Shown: positions 1 through 9,682 of the stretch, piece by piece
Layout: each line of letters starts with the position of its first letter
Position numbering within the stretch: position 1 is the first letter of the stretch
Assembly (NCBI GenBank): GCA_963377175.1
Contig: CAUJNA010003781.1
Span: 159,001 to 223,000, forward strand
Reading direction: 5' to 3'
Length of the DNA: 64,000 bases
DNA from: Effrenium voratum
Lineage: Eukaryota > Sar > Dinophyceae > Suessiales > Symbiodiniaceae
Translations under genes and position numbers: made by a program
The notes under the pieces: model-generated
Databases searched by the model: none
Told to the model about the DNA's origin: nothing
Seen by the model: only the letters and a program-made list of their open reading frames with translations

Positions 1-7
1 AAAATAA

Positions 8-62
8 TGTCCAGTAGTGAAATCGATTCCCTTTAAGACCAAGGGACAATAAAGAAAATAAC
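8..62 (+). repeat. Dispersed repeat, TCCAGTAGTGA family
   Basis: This stretch begins with a TGTCCAGTAGTGA block, followed by a CCCTTTAA core and a GGGACAAT tail. Diverged relatives are visible near 19738-19795, 20285-20340 and 21296-21375. No coding potential is seen. It is probably part of a mobile-element family whose ends I cannot define. Confidence 0.4.
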
Positions 63-179
63 CCACTACTCATTTATACTGTACCGCCCTGACAGTAATG
101 TTTTAAGCCCGCCTGAGGCTGCTAACAACCTAAGAAGATCAACCCCCGCCCCAAACTGAACACGATTTCGAGGGCGAAC

Positions 180-242
180 CCGGGATTTCGGCCAACTGCC
201 GAGCGGCCCACTCTCGCACCAAAGGTTCGATCAAGCGCTCGC
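180..242 (-). CDS. Candidate small exon, possibly next exon of the CLC gene
   Basis: A GC-rich 63-nt island with a good acceptor (CCCGCCAG|G) and a GT donor (CCCGG|GTTCGC). It can be read in the phase left by the exon at 788-954, giving a short basic peptide starting RALDRTFGARVGR. A second open frame (ERLIEPLVREW) is just as attractive. I do not recognise a CLC helix in either frame, so membership of that gene rests only on strand, position and phase. Confidence 0.25.
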
Positions 243-600
243 CTGGCGGGAAAGATCGCGCGGCGAAATGCCCAAATGGGGGGGGGGGAGGGGGCTCGTC
301 TTTTTTGCTTCTTTTGTGTGTTTGTGTTTTGTTTTTTTGGGGGGCGGGGGCACCTTTTCTGTGAGTGTGTAAACAAAAAGGACAACTCCACTGTTCTGTG
401 GGTTGCTCAAAAAAACACACCCACATGCACCTTCGGGGGCGAAAGGAATCGTGATCCGAACAGCATCAGTTCCTTCAAAAGGATTCCCGACCAATCTTAT
501 GGGACAAAGAAATAACTCCAGGCTCCCCCAAGCAGAGCAGGAACGCAGCTCGTTGGAGTTTCTTCAAATATGTTCAGATCTTGTTTCACGTTTAGTCAAC

Positions 601-780
601 CATAAAATACACCACATGTACATATATATATATATATATGTGTGTGTACATATATATATATATGCCGAAATTTGACAAAAGGCAGGTTTGGGGAGAGGTA
701 GCTTGTATGTATATATATATATGTATATATATATATATGTATAAATATATATATATACATACACGTATATAATACATATA
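601..780. repeat. TA/CATA microsatellites
   Basis: Two AT-alternating tracts (about 624-663 and 709-780) of ATATAT with interspersed GTGT and CATA, separated by about 45 bases of ordinary sequence. They lie just 3' (minus strand) of the CLC exon at 788-954, in its downstream intron. Confidence 0.85.
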
Positions 781-787
781 TAGGTAC

Positions 788-954
788 CGGCCGAGACCCT
801 CCGTATTGAAATCCAAGCGGCAGAGCAGGAAGGCCAGGTTGGAGCCCATAGTCACCATGGGACCCTCGCGGCCCACGGGGAAGCCGGCAGCGTTGGCCAG
901 CACGTTGGTGCACGCACGCACGCCCAGCGTGCGCCGGCCTCGCTCGGGCGGGAA
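788..954 (-). CDS. CLC chloride channel/transporter, exon with GREGP motif
   Basis: This exon encodes 55 full codons of a CLC-family membrane protein. CLC proteins move chloride or other anions, often in exchange for protons, across plasma or organelle membranes. The segment VGREGPMVTMGSNLAF matches the conserved G-(K/R)-E-G-P selectivity-filter motif at the start of helix F. It is preceded by a helix-E-like stretch (RTLGVRACTNVLANAAG). The acceptor is TTGCCCAGAG|TTCC and the donor CGGCCG|GTACCT. The exon begins in phase 0, matching the end of the exon at 2279-2375, and ends two bases into a codon. Where many CLC proteins have H after GKEGPxx, this one has T. The downstream half of the gene is outside the window or not recognised. 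Confidence 0.85.
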
Positions 955-999
955 CTCTGGGCAACGATTTTGGTTTTACCAAAAAAAACATCAAATTTG

Positions 1000-2270
1000 A
1001 CATTGTTTTTGTATTTGTTGCTTTTTAAACACATTGTTGGTCATTCTTCAAAAAAAACTTTAAAAAACAAAAAACACTTTAGGGAAGCGAACATATTTTT
1101 CTAGGGGAAGCTTCCTTTTCCATCATGGGCCTATCGATCCCTTTCTTGCCATGCTTCCGTTCGTTCCGATTAAGGACCTCTCCTTCCAGAGATCCCTTTC
1201 GTTTCAGCCATCAAAACACATTCTGGCTTCGAAAAGAAGGAGGGTGGAAAAGAATGGGGAGTCAACTCCCCTAGAGATTTCTTCGATTTGTTCCGGCAAC
1301 CCGAACATTTTTGAGAGTTGGACAATTCCTCCCAAGTCGGAACTGACAATTCCTCCCCAGCAGAAGTGGTGTCCACCAGTCCCACACCAAGCGCCGGTCG
1401 CGCAGATCGCAGATCCCGGGCCCTAGGATGCTCTAGGGAAGGCTCAGAACTGGGGAAAAAGTTTGTGGCCCTGGCAGTTGCGACCTTCTTTTTTTTTCCG
1501 GTGGGAAGCCAGGCCAAAAGAGTTGAGAAGAGTTGGCACTAAACCGAAGAACCCTCTAAGAGAAACGGCTCTTGGAAGGGTTTGAATGAACTTGGGGTGT
1601 AGAGGACCCGAATTGTGTCTCTTAAGAGAGAAGTGCCACCCAATTGCTTTTCCCTTTTGGTCCGGGTCGTGAGGTGATTGTGTCGAAAGGCGTTTGTGTT
1701 GTTTTCGGGGAAGGTCTTTGTGAGGGGCGTGGGCTTTTCGGACTGAGGTGTGTGGTTGGGAGAGGTATTTGGGTTTGGACCGGAGGTACTTTGTTGTTTC
1801 TCGTTTCTTGCGCTTGTTCTGGGCACTGAGGGGTTGCTTTGTTGAGGAGGTCTTTGTCTTCGGGGGGAGGTTCGTGGGTTTTTTTTGGGGACGGCTGTGC
1901 GCGGTTCAGCGCTTTGGCCGGCTCGGGGAAAGAGAACTCTCCCAACTCCCAACGCCTTCAGAAGTCTCCGAAGCTCTGAAGGAACCTTCTCAGGAACTCA
2001 AAAGGGGGTTTAAAAAAAAAAAAACTTTTTCGGAACCATCCCACTGAATGCAGGCTGGGTGCTGTAGGGAGCCTTACAGGAAAACCACCTGTTGGATAGG
2101 GGCCATTCCATTTCTGATTCCCTGCCTAACGGATCTATGGCTGTGGGTCAAACCCTGTCCTGAACATAAAAAATGGTGGTACCTGGGTGTTCATCCGCCC
2201 CAAAATGGAGAAATGCATAGGTTATGACCCATGGCATTTTCTTGATCTCATTCACTCTCGACATGCTTCC
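1000..2270. other. CLC intron sequence, no gene seen
   Basis: Intron between the GREGP exon and the GSGIPE exon on the minus strand. It holds homopolymer-rich low-complexity sequence (A and T runs at 980-1100, G/T-rich 1660-1920). A small GC-rich island near 1388-1422 has flanking AG and GT on the minus strand but no support from CLC alignment order. I see no other gene. Confidence 0.5.
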
Positions 2271-2278
2271 GAAAATTC

Positions 2279-2375
2279 TTCCGGCTGGGCGCTGTAGAGA
2301 TTCGGCATGGCACCGCCGTTGAGAAAGGCTTTGTTCTCCGGGATACCACTCCCACCACATGCAGGGGCGCACAGC
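2279..2375 (-). CDS. CLC chloride channel/transporter, exon with GSGIPE motif
   Basis: Thirty-two codons of the CLC protein. The peptide APACGGSGIPENKAFLNGG carries the invariant GSGIPE chloride-binding loop between helices C and D, followed by the typical (K)xxLNG segment. The acceptor is CTGCGAG|G. The most economical donor is a GA dinucleotide (CCGGAA|GAATTT), which leaves phase 0 and joins cleanly to the 788-954 exon. The start needs two bases from the previous exon, as supplied by 3187-3235. GA donors are rare in most eukaryotes but are reported in dinoflagellates. The exact 3' border is therefore less certain than the identity. Confidence 0.85.
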
Positions 2376-2425
2376 CTCGCAGGTCCACATGGGTTTTTCA
2401 AAATCCAAAAAAAGGTTAGCCCCCA

Positions 2426-2527
2426 GTGAACATCCGATTCAAGCCAAGCACTAAAACAGGTTCTAAAATAGGTGGTGCACCGAAAACCCTAAAATGGGAT
2501 CCCATTACGGTTTTGACCCAGGGCCAC
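2426..2527. repeat. Dispersed repeat, AGTGAACATCC family
   Basis: Begins with AGTGAACATCCGATTCAA, contains GGTGGTGCACCGAAAACCC and AAATGGGATCCCA, and ends in a GGTTTTGACCCA half-site. Close relatives lie at about 40548-40645, 46729-46835 and 52526-52622. It shares the TTTTGACCC end with the ATGGCTGTGGGTCAAAA elements, so it may be a related nonautonomous element. Confidence 0.55.
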
Positions 2528-2635
2528 ATCTTTTTTAAAGACAGCCCCATCTCGAGCTGCACCAAATCCTTGCCATGGAGCCAATGCAAGCATGGGAACA
2601 GCGGTTCCTGACAAGCACGATGGGAAATCAACTGC

Positions 2636-2818
2636 GGAATCCATGGATTCCTTCACCACTTTCTCCCTCCAAGGTGTTGGCTCTCTTTGAGAGACCCCAC
2701 AGCCTCCGCAACAACGCCTTGTCAGGCAATAGCTGATTCAAGGGCGCCGCGATGCCCTTGAAAGTTGCCTGTTCATTGGTTGCGAACCCAGGATGCACCA
2801 AGCAGAATTGGCAGTCTC
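2636..2818 (-). CDS. Open coding-like segment, weak retroelement resemblance
   Basis: A minus-strand frame of about 60 codons between two stops. It contains the peptide FKGIAAPLNQLLPDKALL. The IAAPLxxLL pattern recalls the segment that follows the reverse transcriptase domain in Ty3/gypsy polyproteins, but the match is short and may be chance. It lies inside a CLC intron, which fits an old insertion. No start codon or other pol motif is visible nearby. Confidence 0.25.
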
Positions 2819-3186
2819 AAAGCTGATTGTTAGAATCCTACGGATCCCTGAACGCATCCAAGAGCTTCAAGAAAGGAGCCGTGCATCCATTTCCCCCGCT
2901 TGAGGGAAAATGGAAATCCTTTTTCTGTGCCGAAGCTTGGCTGATTCCCATGCCCATCTGCAAGTCACTTCAAGGTAGACTTTTTTGGCCACAAAGAGCA
3001 AGTCGCAACCCGAAACAAAAGTTGTCGAACACACGGAAAGTTGTTCAAAGAGCAGAATCTGGAAAAACAAACAACAAACTCTTGTAGAAAGTGGTAGAAC
3101 CCAAAAACAGCTTTCAGGTTTTTCGGCCTACCCTCCCTGACCCCCCCCCCCCTCCGAGCGGCTGTATGAGGCAAACTCCGCAGAGC

Positions 3187-3235
3187 GCGTATGCAGTGGA
3201 CACGCCCATCAAGGCCAGGATGCCGATCAGAGCAC
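3187..3235 (-). CDS. CLC chloride channel/transporter, helix C exon
   Basis: A 49-nt exon encoding a hydrophobic helix (ALIGILALMGVSTAYA) that fits helix C of CLC proteins, immediately before the GSGIPE loop. The acceptor is TTTGGGAG|GT. With a GC donor (TACGC|GCTCTG) the end phase matches the next exon and gives an ungapped join to LCAPACGGSGIPE. The open frame continues to about 3150 if a later donor is used. It begins with two bases completing a codon started by the exon at 5101-5172. Confidence 0.7.
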
Positions 3236-3347
3236 CTCCCAAATGGGAAAACACCGGAGCTTAAACACCGGGGACTTCCCTTTAAAAGTGGCGATTTACT
3301 GGTGATTTTCCATTGAAATCCACCAATTTTGGAGGTTCCAAGGGACA

Positions 3348-3491
3348 TGAGTCATAATCAACACCCCGGTATTAAAATGGTCCAAGGAAAGAACCATGCT
3401 TCAAGAATTTAGAAGGCGGATTTCCGCAGCTATTTCTGGTTGGGATCGTCCCTTACTAACCTTCATCTACCCGGGTTTTGATTGTGACTCA
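3348..3491. mobile_element. MITE family E, complete copy
   Basis: About 144 bp with imperfect terminal inverted repeats: left TGAGTCATAATCAACACCCCGG, right CCCGGGTTTTGATTGTGACTCA on the same strand (22 bp each, shown separately). The core contains CCATGCTTCAAGAATT and CGCAGCTATTTCTGG. Other copies lie at 34362-34495, 50701-50793 and 52845-52985. Confidence 0.7.
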
Positions 3492-3827
3492 AATGGGAAA
3501 ACACCGGGGGGTTAAACACAAAGGGAAACCCGGGGCCCTGAAAAACCAGGCTCTAAGAACCTGCTCACAAGGGGTGCTAGGGTTCGAAACAGCTGGGTTC
3601 CCCCTTCAACCCACCAGGAACGGTTCTTAGAAGGAACTTGGGTGATCACACTCAAGGAGTGGGGACGTGAAGGACATGGCCAAAGATGAAACCATGAAAC
3701 CCAGGCTTTGTGTCATATCCATGGGATTTGGAGTTCGCGTTTTCCTGCCAGCCTCGTTCTCTCGGAAGTGTCGATTCCCTCATGTCCCCGCCCCAAATCG
3801 ACGATCGGCGACACGACAAACGCGGAC

Positions 3828-4110
3828 AGCGAACTTCAAATGGATCGACCAGTGCCAGCTTCTCCGCAGAATCAAAGAGCGTCAATCAACAGCTCGCAGG
3901 GGGCTGTTGATTTTACGAACCCCAGAGTGGAGGAAATTGCAGAGACGCCTGCCAAGAATGTTCACAACTGTGTGAAATTACTGAGAAGTCTGACTCGCCT
4001 AACGTTGACAGCACGCTTGCTCGGGACCCAGGCAAGCCAACAGCGGAATCCTTATCAAGCAGAGCAGCCAATGCAACACCTCCAACTTGCCTTTCTCGTT
4101 AATTGGCTAC
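3828..4110 (+). CDS. Plus-strand open frame, unrecognised
   Basis: An open frame with an ATG near 3840 runs in coding-like sequence (VEEIAETPAKNVHNCVKLL) until it enters the MITE at 4111. No family is recognised. ORFs of this length are expected by chance in this window, so support is only the residue composition. Confidence 0.22.
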
Positions 4111-4238
4111 TAGGTCCTCCAGTAGAGAGGTTAGAAAAGGGGGCCAACTGTTTTTCTTATTTTCCTATTTTTGTAGGGGAACCGAATCTCCCCCCAAAAA
4201 AAGGGTGTAAAAACGGGCACCAATTGCTGGGGGACCTA
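4111..4238. mobile_element. MITE family A, complete copy
   Basis: 128 bp from TAGGTCCTCCAGTAG to CTGGGGGACCTA. The ends are inverted repeats of one another (GGTCCYCCAGYAG), bounded by TA on both sides, as in Stowaway/mariner-type elements that duplicate TA. The core holds GGTTAGAA, GGGGAACC and a run of C then A. Confidence 0.75.
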
Positions 4239-4945
4239 GGCCATTACTATTGCCTGCCAAAAAGTTGTTGGATGCATGTTCAACCGTGGCAGGTCGAAGG
4301 CTTGGCACCGCAACCAAATCATCGAACCGGTTCGAAGAGAAGGGAATATGGGTGTGTTTCAAAATCGGTTCCTTTTGGTGGTCCTTTGGAACCATCCCAA
4401 AAAATAGCTGCCCTCACACACATACATACGTGTATTATGTATGTATGTATATGTTGGCATTCTCGAAAGTGAATTCAGCTGCCCGACCATTTTGCTGCGG
4501 TGGAAGCTGTGAGGTGTGTGGTTGGCTTCACGCCAATCTTTTCCAAAACATAGAGGATGAAAGCGGCTTGAGGACAGGAAAATGGGGTATGGCTCACAAT
4601 TCAAGGTGCAAACATCGCAGGCTGGACATCTCCATAGTACTAACACATATACACATGTAGTCATCTTACCCCTATTTGACTGTTCAGGGCCATGGGCTTT
4701 CCAATCTTCGACCAAACTGCCTCAGCGATTGCCCCCAATCTAAACATAATTATTTATGTGTGATTCCGGCCCAAGGTTGGTGAGGCTAAACATGTTCTTT
4801 TCTTACAGCTGGGCCTGTTCCCAACCGACCCGCCACTTGGAACATGAAAAGCCTCAGTGGGTAACTGTCCGACTCAGCCCCCGCCAAAGTCTGCGATTGC
4901 CCTTTGGCTTCCCCGAACACCCACCGGTCCTTCCGTTAGCACGAG

Positions 4946-5030
4946 GGTACCTTCTTTTCCCTGTAGTCTACTTTAGTAGGGGAACCGCATCTCCCCCGAA
5001 AAAGAAACGGTTTTCAGGGCACCTCAGGGC
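4946..5030. mobile_element. MITE family A, truncated copy
   Basis: The core GGGTACCTTC...CTGTAGTCTACTTTAGTAGGGGAACC and the CCCCCGAAAAAG...GGGCACC part of family A, without clear terminal repeats. Confidence 0.5.
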
Positions 5031-5100
5031 CGAGCCCAACTTCTTGCCAGGCCCGAGGCCCACCCCCCGGGACCCCGGAACACGCAACCGGGACCCCCGC

Positions 5101-5172
5101 CTCCTTGGGCCATGGCCAGCTGCATGGAGTGGAACTTTAGGCGCACCAGGAACTGGATCACCAGGATCATGC
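5101..5172 (-). CDS. CLC chloride channel/transporter, end of first membrane helix
   Basis: A 72-nt exon with acceptor TTCCCTAG|GC and a GC donor (CAAGGAG|GCGGGG). The peptide MILVIQFLVRLKFHSMQLA is hydrophobic and then turns into an RLKF segment. This is the usual place where the first CLC membrane helix leaves the bilayer. Start and end phases match the exons at 8452-8508 and 3187-3235. A GT donor is absent at this border. Confidence 0.65.
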
Positions 5173-5196
5173 CTAGGGAACCCGTGAATCTCCGGC

Positions 5197-5600
5197 TTTG
5201 GTTTTGGTTTTGGTTTTGGTTTTGGAATCTCCGTGGTGGTTTTTTGTTTCAAGGGAAACCCAACAAAAAACAAAAAATCGCATCCCTGGGGAAGCGAGGC
5301 TTAGGCGTGGCGCCGATTTTTGGCTGGGGGTTTCAAGGGAAACCCGAAGGGAAAACCACCAGAGTTCTGGGGCGGGCCTAGGGAACCCCGGGGCATGGAT
5401 CTCCAGTTTTTGGATGGGGTTTCAAGGGAAATTCGACAGGAAAACCAGCATGTTTGAGGGAACCAGACTTAGGCGTGGCTCCTTTTTGTCTTTTTGGTTT
5501 AAAGGGAAGTCCAAAAGGAAGAAAACCGTCATGTTTGTTTGGGGGGGTTGGCAGGTTTAAAGGGAAACCCGAAAGGACCACCATGTTGGTTTGGGTTGCG
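5197..5600. repeat. GGTTTT run and degenerate tandem repeat
   Basis: A (GGTTTT)n run at 5197-5226 leads into about five diverged copies of a block with core GGTTTCAAGGGAAACCCGAA and AGGAAAACCACCATG. The same core occurs singly at 22541-22630, 29488-29540, 45945-46010 and 54830-54910. Confidence 0.6.
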
Positions 5601-6899
5601 TGGGGGGACACACTGACTTCCAGCAAATGGGGTTGTTCTTGGGCCGGGGGCTGTTTAGCTTGTTTTGAGGGGGGGGAGGGGGTGTGTAGTGTTTGTGCAA
5701 TAATGGAATAAGAGGGGCGGGGGGGCTGATGGGATGTGTAAGCAAATCTGGACCTGATAGGAGTCAACTATGCGAATTGTTTTAGCTCCTTGCATTTATC
5801 AACCAGCCCGTAACCATCAAATCACAAACCCAACCAGTTGCGCCAGCTCCAAGTTTTCAGCTTGCTACCACACATGTATAAATCCCAAGCTTACATGTTT
5901 ATTTCTCACCTTGCTGATGTTCATGGGCGTTCCCCCGAAAATGGCTCTAACACCTGAGGGCGGTTGGGCAGGCGGTGGCTGGGTGGTTGGCTGTGGTGGG
6001 TGGCAGTCCGGGGGTGGTTCTTTCTGCGGATGCTCACCAAACACGAAAAAGCTCGCTTCATTTAAAGCAAACTAGTGAGGCAAAACAAACAAGCATAACA
6101 CAAATCCTCGAGAAACCGAAAGAAGATGCTTGGCAAAACCAAAACTTTGCCGATAAGTTCTGTGTTTTCGGTGTTTTCTCGGGTTTGTTTGGTTCTGCAT
6201 TATCCCTCAAAATCACAATGTCCCAGTCGGGCTTGTTTCCTCCGAATACTCAAGAAACAGCAAAACAACGCGTTGGTTCTGCTGTTCTTGGAGAGGTTTC
6301 TAATGCAAACAAAAAGTGAGTGGAAAAATAAAGCAAACACCTCGAGAAAACCAACAACAGCTTCTGGCACAACCAATCCTTCTCCTCTAACAATGCTTTG
6401 TCTGTTGCGTTGTTTTAGCTCTGGTGTTTGCGTAGTCAAGTTCATTGCTGCAAAAACTAGAGGATTCATGTTTTTGTTTTTCTCCGGCGGAAATTAGCAC
6501 ACCCAACCAAGGCGACAACAAGGCATGCAAAAAAAGGCCCGTAAGGTTCTCTGTTCTCACTTCTTTGTAGCTTCAAACAAGCAACATGCAAAACAGTGTG
6601 TTTTGCACATCTCCGTGCAAATCCTTGGCCACTCATCACGAAAGCAGAAGTAGACTGAAGGTAGACTGAAGGTAGCTCATGGGGCCCTCACAAAGGGGTG
6701 CACAAAAACATGTTTGTTTAGATTCAGTTTCACGTTTAGTCTCCCCTAAAGTATAACTCAAGTTTGGAGGCCCCAGACATGCTGAATTTTTCCCACGCTT
6801 GATCAGCAAAAACCTGCTTTCACAATCAACCGAAAACTATCTGACGCATCAAGAAACAGCTTTCTGTGAGCCATGTCTGGGCATGTTCACAAAGCTGTA

Positions 6900-7131
6900 C
6901 TCAATCAACCAACCAACCAACCAACCAACCAATCGACCGACCAAGCAAGGAACCAACCAATCAAGCAAGCAAGCAGCCATTCGAATCAGGTATGTATGCC
7001 TCAACAAGCCCGCCAAACGAAAGGGGAAAACCGCTGCGTTTGAAAAACATAGTTTACCAAACAACAAACAAACAAACAAACCAACCAACCAACCAACCAA
7101 CCAACCAACCAACCAACCAACCAACCAAACC
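6900..7131. repeat. AACC microsatellites
   Basis: Two (AACC)n tracts, about 6901-6965 and 7070-7131, with (CAAG)n and (CAAA)n variants. They are separated by about 100 bases of unique sequence. Confidence 0.85.
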
Positions 7132-7151
7132 TGCAGGAAGGCCGTTCTTGT

Positions 7152-7388
7152 GCGACCATCCGACAGGAGCAGAAAACGGCGACCAAACTCTCACATATCA
7201 AATTCTTGCCTGAGGTGGATACGTTCATTGTTGCTGTCCAGAATCGTGGAGACTTGTCAATCACCATTAAAAGTGGAATCAACCTGAAGTTTGGGGAGGG
7301 CCTCCTAGATGTATTTAAATTTGAAACAGACATTAAAGTTCAACTCTTGCCTACTTCAAGTCGATCAAACTCAAAATTAGCATTCTAA
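7152..7388 (+). CDS. Unrecognised open frame, possible terminal exon
   Basis: A frame open for 78 codons, ending at TAA (7386-7388). The middle (FIVAVQNRGDLSITIKSGIN and FKFETDIKVQLLP) alternates hydrophobic and polar residues as beta strands do. It is AT-richer than the GC-rich exon islands elsewhere, so it may come from a different source. No family is recognised. The ATG-initiated part is only 60 codons. Confidence 0.35.
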   Translation, partial: ATIRQEQKTATKLSHIKFLPEVDTFIVAVQNRGDLSITIKSGINLKFGEGLLDVFKFETDIKVQLLPTSSRSNSKLAF

Positions 7389-7460
7389 CCCCACCGGGAA
7401 GGGTTAAACTGCGCCAATATGACTTCTTTAGTAGCGCAATGCAAAATCGGGATAGCGACG

Positions 7461-7525
7461 CGGAGGGGAGGGGAGGGGAGGGGAGGGGAGAGGAGAGGAG
7501 AGGAGAGGAGATGAGAGGAGAGCAG
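7461..7525. repeat. GGGGA/AGAGG purine tract
   Basis: Tandem GGGGA then AGAGG units, purine only on the plus strand. Confidence 0.85.
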
Positions 7526-7809
7526 GGGGAATTAGCAGAAGATCCGATTGAACTGATGTTCTCTCAAAGCAAAGAAAGCATTTCTGCCGTTGCACAAACC
7601 AGGGAGGCCGCACAAGAAAGCGAGTAGCCTGGCCTTGGGGCAACCCATTTTTGGCCTCCGTCTGATTGCTACCGTGGTCAAAACGTCTTACGTCGAAGGC
7701 CACCCCTTAGGGTCGCTGTCTCGATCTTGGAGTGGGCTGGGCTGGTGGACTGGACTGAGGGACTGGTTTTCAGGCTGGGTTGGTGGAAGCTGACTGGGAG
7801 ACGGACTGG

Positions 7810-7935
7810 GAGAGTGGACTGGGAGACCGAACGGCTCCACGAGAAAAGCTTCTCCGGAAAAATTAGACACACGGCCGAATGGCCGAACAACATCGGTCAA
7901 TGCGGTTGCGCTTGCTTTTCCTTTTCCAAGAGGCA
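7810..7935 (-). CDS. Weak coding-like island
   Basis: A minus-strand frame starting at an ATG (MPLGKGKASATALTDVV) that continues for about 40 codons. Its composition is coding-like and it is not a repeat, but no splice border or family supports it. Confidence 0.2.
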
Positions 7936-7939
7936 TGGC

Positions 7940-8095
7940 GGCCCCGAGGGTGGAGTTGGGGTGGATGGGGTGGTTGGTGAGTTGAGTTGGAGTTGAGTTG
8001 AGTGGCGTGAGTTGAGTTGAGCTGAGTCGGGGTGGGTGGGTGGGGTGGGGTGGGGCGGGGCGGGGCGGGGTGGGGTGGGTGGGTGGGGGCGTGTT
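7940..8095. repeat. TTGAG and GGGGT G-rich repeat
   Basis: Imperfect (GTTGAG)n followed by (GGGGT/GGGGC)n and (GGGT)n. The plus strand has many runs of three to four G at short spacing, so it could form G-quadruplexes. Confidence 0.75.
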
Positions 8096-8451
8096 GTTGC
8101 TTCGTGTGCACCTGCAGGAAAACAAAGGTTCTTGAGGAATAGTGCAGAGCAGACAACTGATGGAACACCAAACAAAATCGAGAAACCTGACAATACAAAA
8201 CTTTGGTTTCTTGAGGATGTGTGTTGTGCCTTTGTTTTGGCTCACTGAGACAATTCATGATCCATCTATGCTCATTTCCGCATACCTGCCTCAGCGTTTG
8301 CTTCTCCCAACACGGGCGTGCACAAATCCCTTTAGACAAGCAAAAAATGCTTTTGTAAACGGGGTCTGCGCCCTTCCGTGTGTACTGGAGGAATGGCTCA
8401 GGATTTCAACCGAGATCTTAGCTATGCTCCTGTCTGTCCATTTCAGCCCAC

Positions 8452-8508
8452 CGGCCAAGTGGCCGAAGTTCATGAGGGCCACCCCCAGAGAGGTAAGGAG
8501 AGTGATCC
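8452..8508 (-). CDS. CLC chloride channel/transporter, first membrane helix exon
   Basis: A 57-nt exon with acceptor CTGGCTGAG|GG and donor TTGGCCG|GTGGGC. It encodes ITLLTSLGVALMNFGHLA, a hydrophobic helix ending in the NxxxLAG pattern seen at the end of the first helix of CLC proteins. Its last base plus GC from 5101-5172 makes the glycine that completes LAG. Upstream coding sequence of the protein is not identified with confidence. Confidence 0.7.
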
Positions 8509-9042
8509 CTCAGCCAGCAGACACATGTCGCGGATCGCAATCCCGATCGAGTCCGTTGCGTGGTTGCTCTTGTTTGTGGCTTTGTCGCATGCTGGGGGGG
8601 GGGGGGGACAAAAAGCAGAATCCCAAAGCAGCGAAAGCATTTTTTTCCGAATGCTAGTTATACAAAGGTTTGGATTCGATTAACGTATCCCTCAGGTTTC
8701 GCTGGAAGATTAGACTGGGTTCGAACGCGCCAAGCCTCTTCAGATGCGCCAAACAACGTGTTTAAGGTCACTGGCAATCTCAAGGAGTTTTGCATATATT
8801 CGTGGAACATGTGCAAACCAAACGAATACGAACGCTTCATATGAGGTCGCAAGCCAAGACTCCTATGGGCCATCATGGTTCCCTGAACCGTTTATCAACC
8901 TCAAAAGATGGATGACCATGCATGTCCTTTTAGGGCAAATCGATGGTGCGGAGGGCCCTGGTAGATGAGGAATGAACCACCAGGTAAACCAGGAATCGAA
9001 ACCCATCTACTTTTCGACCGTTAAACAACCAAAAAGGACACC

Positions 9043-9167
9043 TACTGTGGATGGACGAAATCCTGCACCACCTAAGAAACCCTGGAATGATGATTCCCCT
9101 GTAAATGCCAATGAACAATGGTTTCGCATGGTTGCCAAGTGGTGCAGGATTTCGTCCATCCACAGTA
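9043..9167. mobile_element. MITE family C, complete copy
   Basis: About 125 bp with perfect terminal inverted repeats of 28 bp or more that begin TACTGTGGATGGACGAAAT and continue CCTGCACCAC. The core contains GGAATGATGATTCCCCTGTA and a GGTTTCGCATGG segment. Related copies: 24393-24523, 31293-31433, 38178-38263 (opposite orientation), and half-copies at 25226-25258 and 42436-42471. Confidence 0.85.
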
Positions 9168-9307
9168 TGTTGATGACCCCCATGAAGAAAACAGCCGAAA
9201 AACGCACGAGGGTGCCTCGTCGTCTTTTCGAGGGTGCCCCGTCCCAAAACTGGCCCATCTTGGAAGCCGCGGCCTGAGCGAGCGCCAGGTTTTTTTGGGG
9301 ATCTATG

Positions 9308-9419
9308 CTCAGTTGTTCAGTAACCCTGGAAAAAAAGGGAACCCATTCTTTTTTGGGCTTGGACCATTTTAGTGGGGCCACCAAAAAAAATGGGAAAAAG
9401 GAGCCACCGAACAACTGAG
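9308..9419. mobile_element. MITE family B, copy 1, with TATG target duplication
   Basis: 112 bp. Perfect 14-bp terminal inverted repeats, CTCAGTTGTTCAGT and ACTGAACAACTGAG-type (the right end here reads CCGAACAACTGAG, one change). It is flanked by TATG on both sides. The core has GGAAAAAAAGGGAACCC and CCACCAAAAAAAATGGG. Confidence 0.8.
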
Positions 9420-9682
9420 TATGGTTTTTGTTGGAGATCTATGGGTGGAACTTGACACATCCAAACTCGATCCAGCGTCCTGGGAGGGAAACGACTCAAG
9501 GACACCCTGGGCAGGTTTGAAACTTCTTGCGGGCGCGGCTCCGGCAGGTTTGCTCGCTTTTGTAAGGTATTTCCCCGCACTGGGGACTAGACTTCATCTA
9601 GCCAAGTCTTGCTTGTGCATGTGTGGTTCAATTGGGACTCAACAAAGACAGACCCAATCCGCGCCAAGTCTCCCCACATCAC

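Noticed and set aside
5910..5953. 44-nt minus-strand island with an excellent donor (AGCAAG|GTGAGA), peptide VRAIFGGTPMNISK
   Set aside because: It fits the end phase of 8452-8508 but not the start of 5101-5172, while those two exons join directly in phase and in CLC order. Could be an unused or alternative exon.
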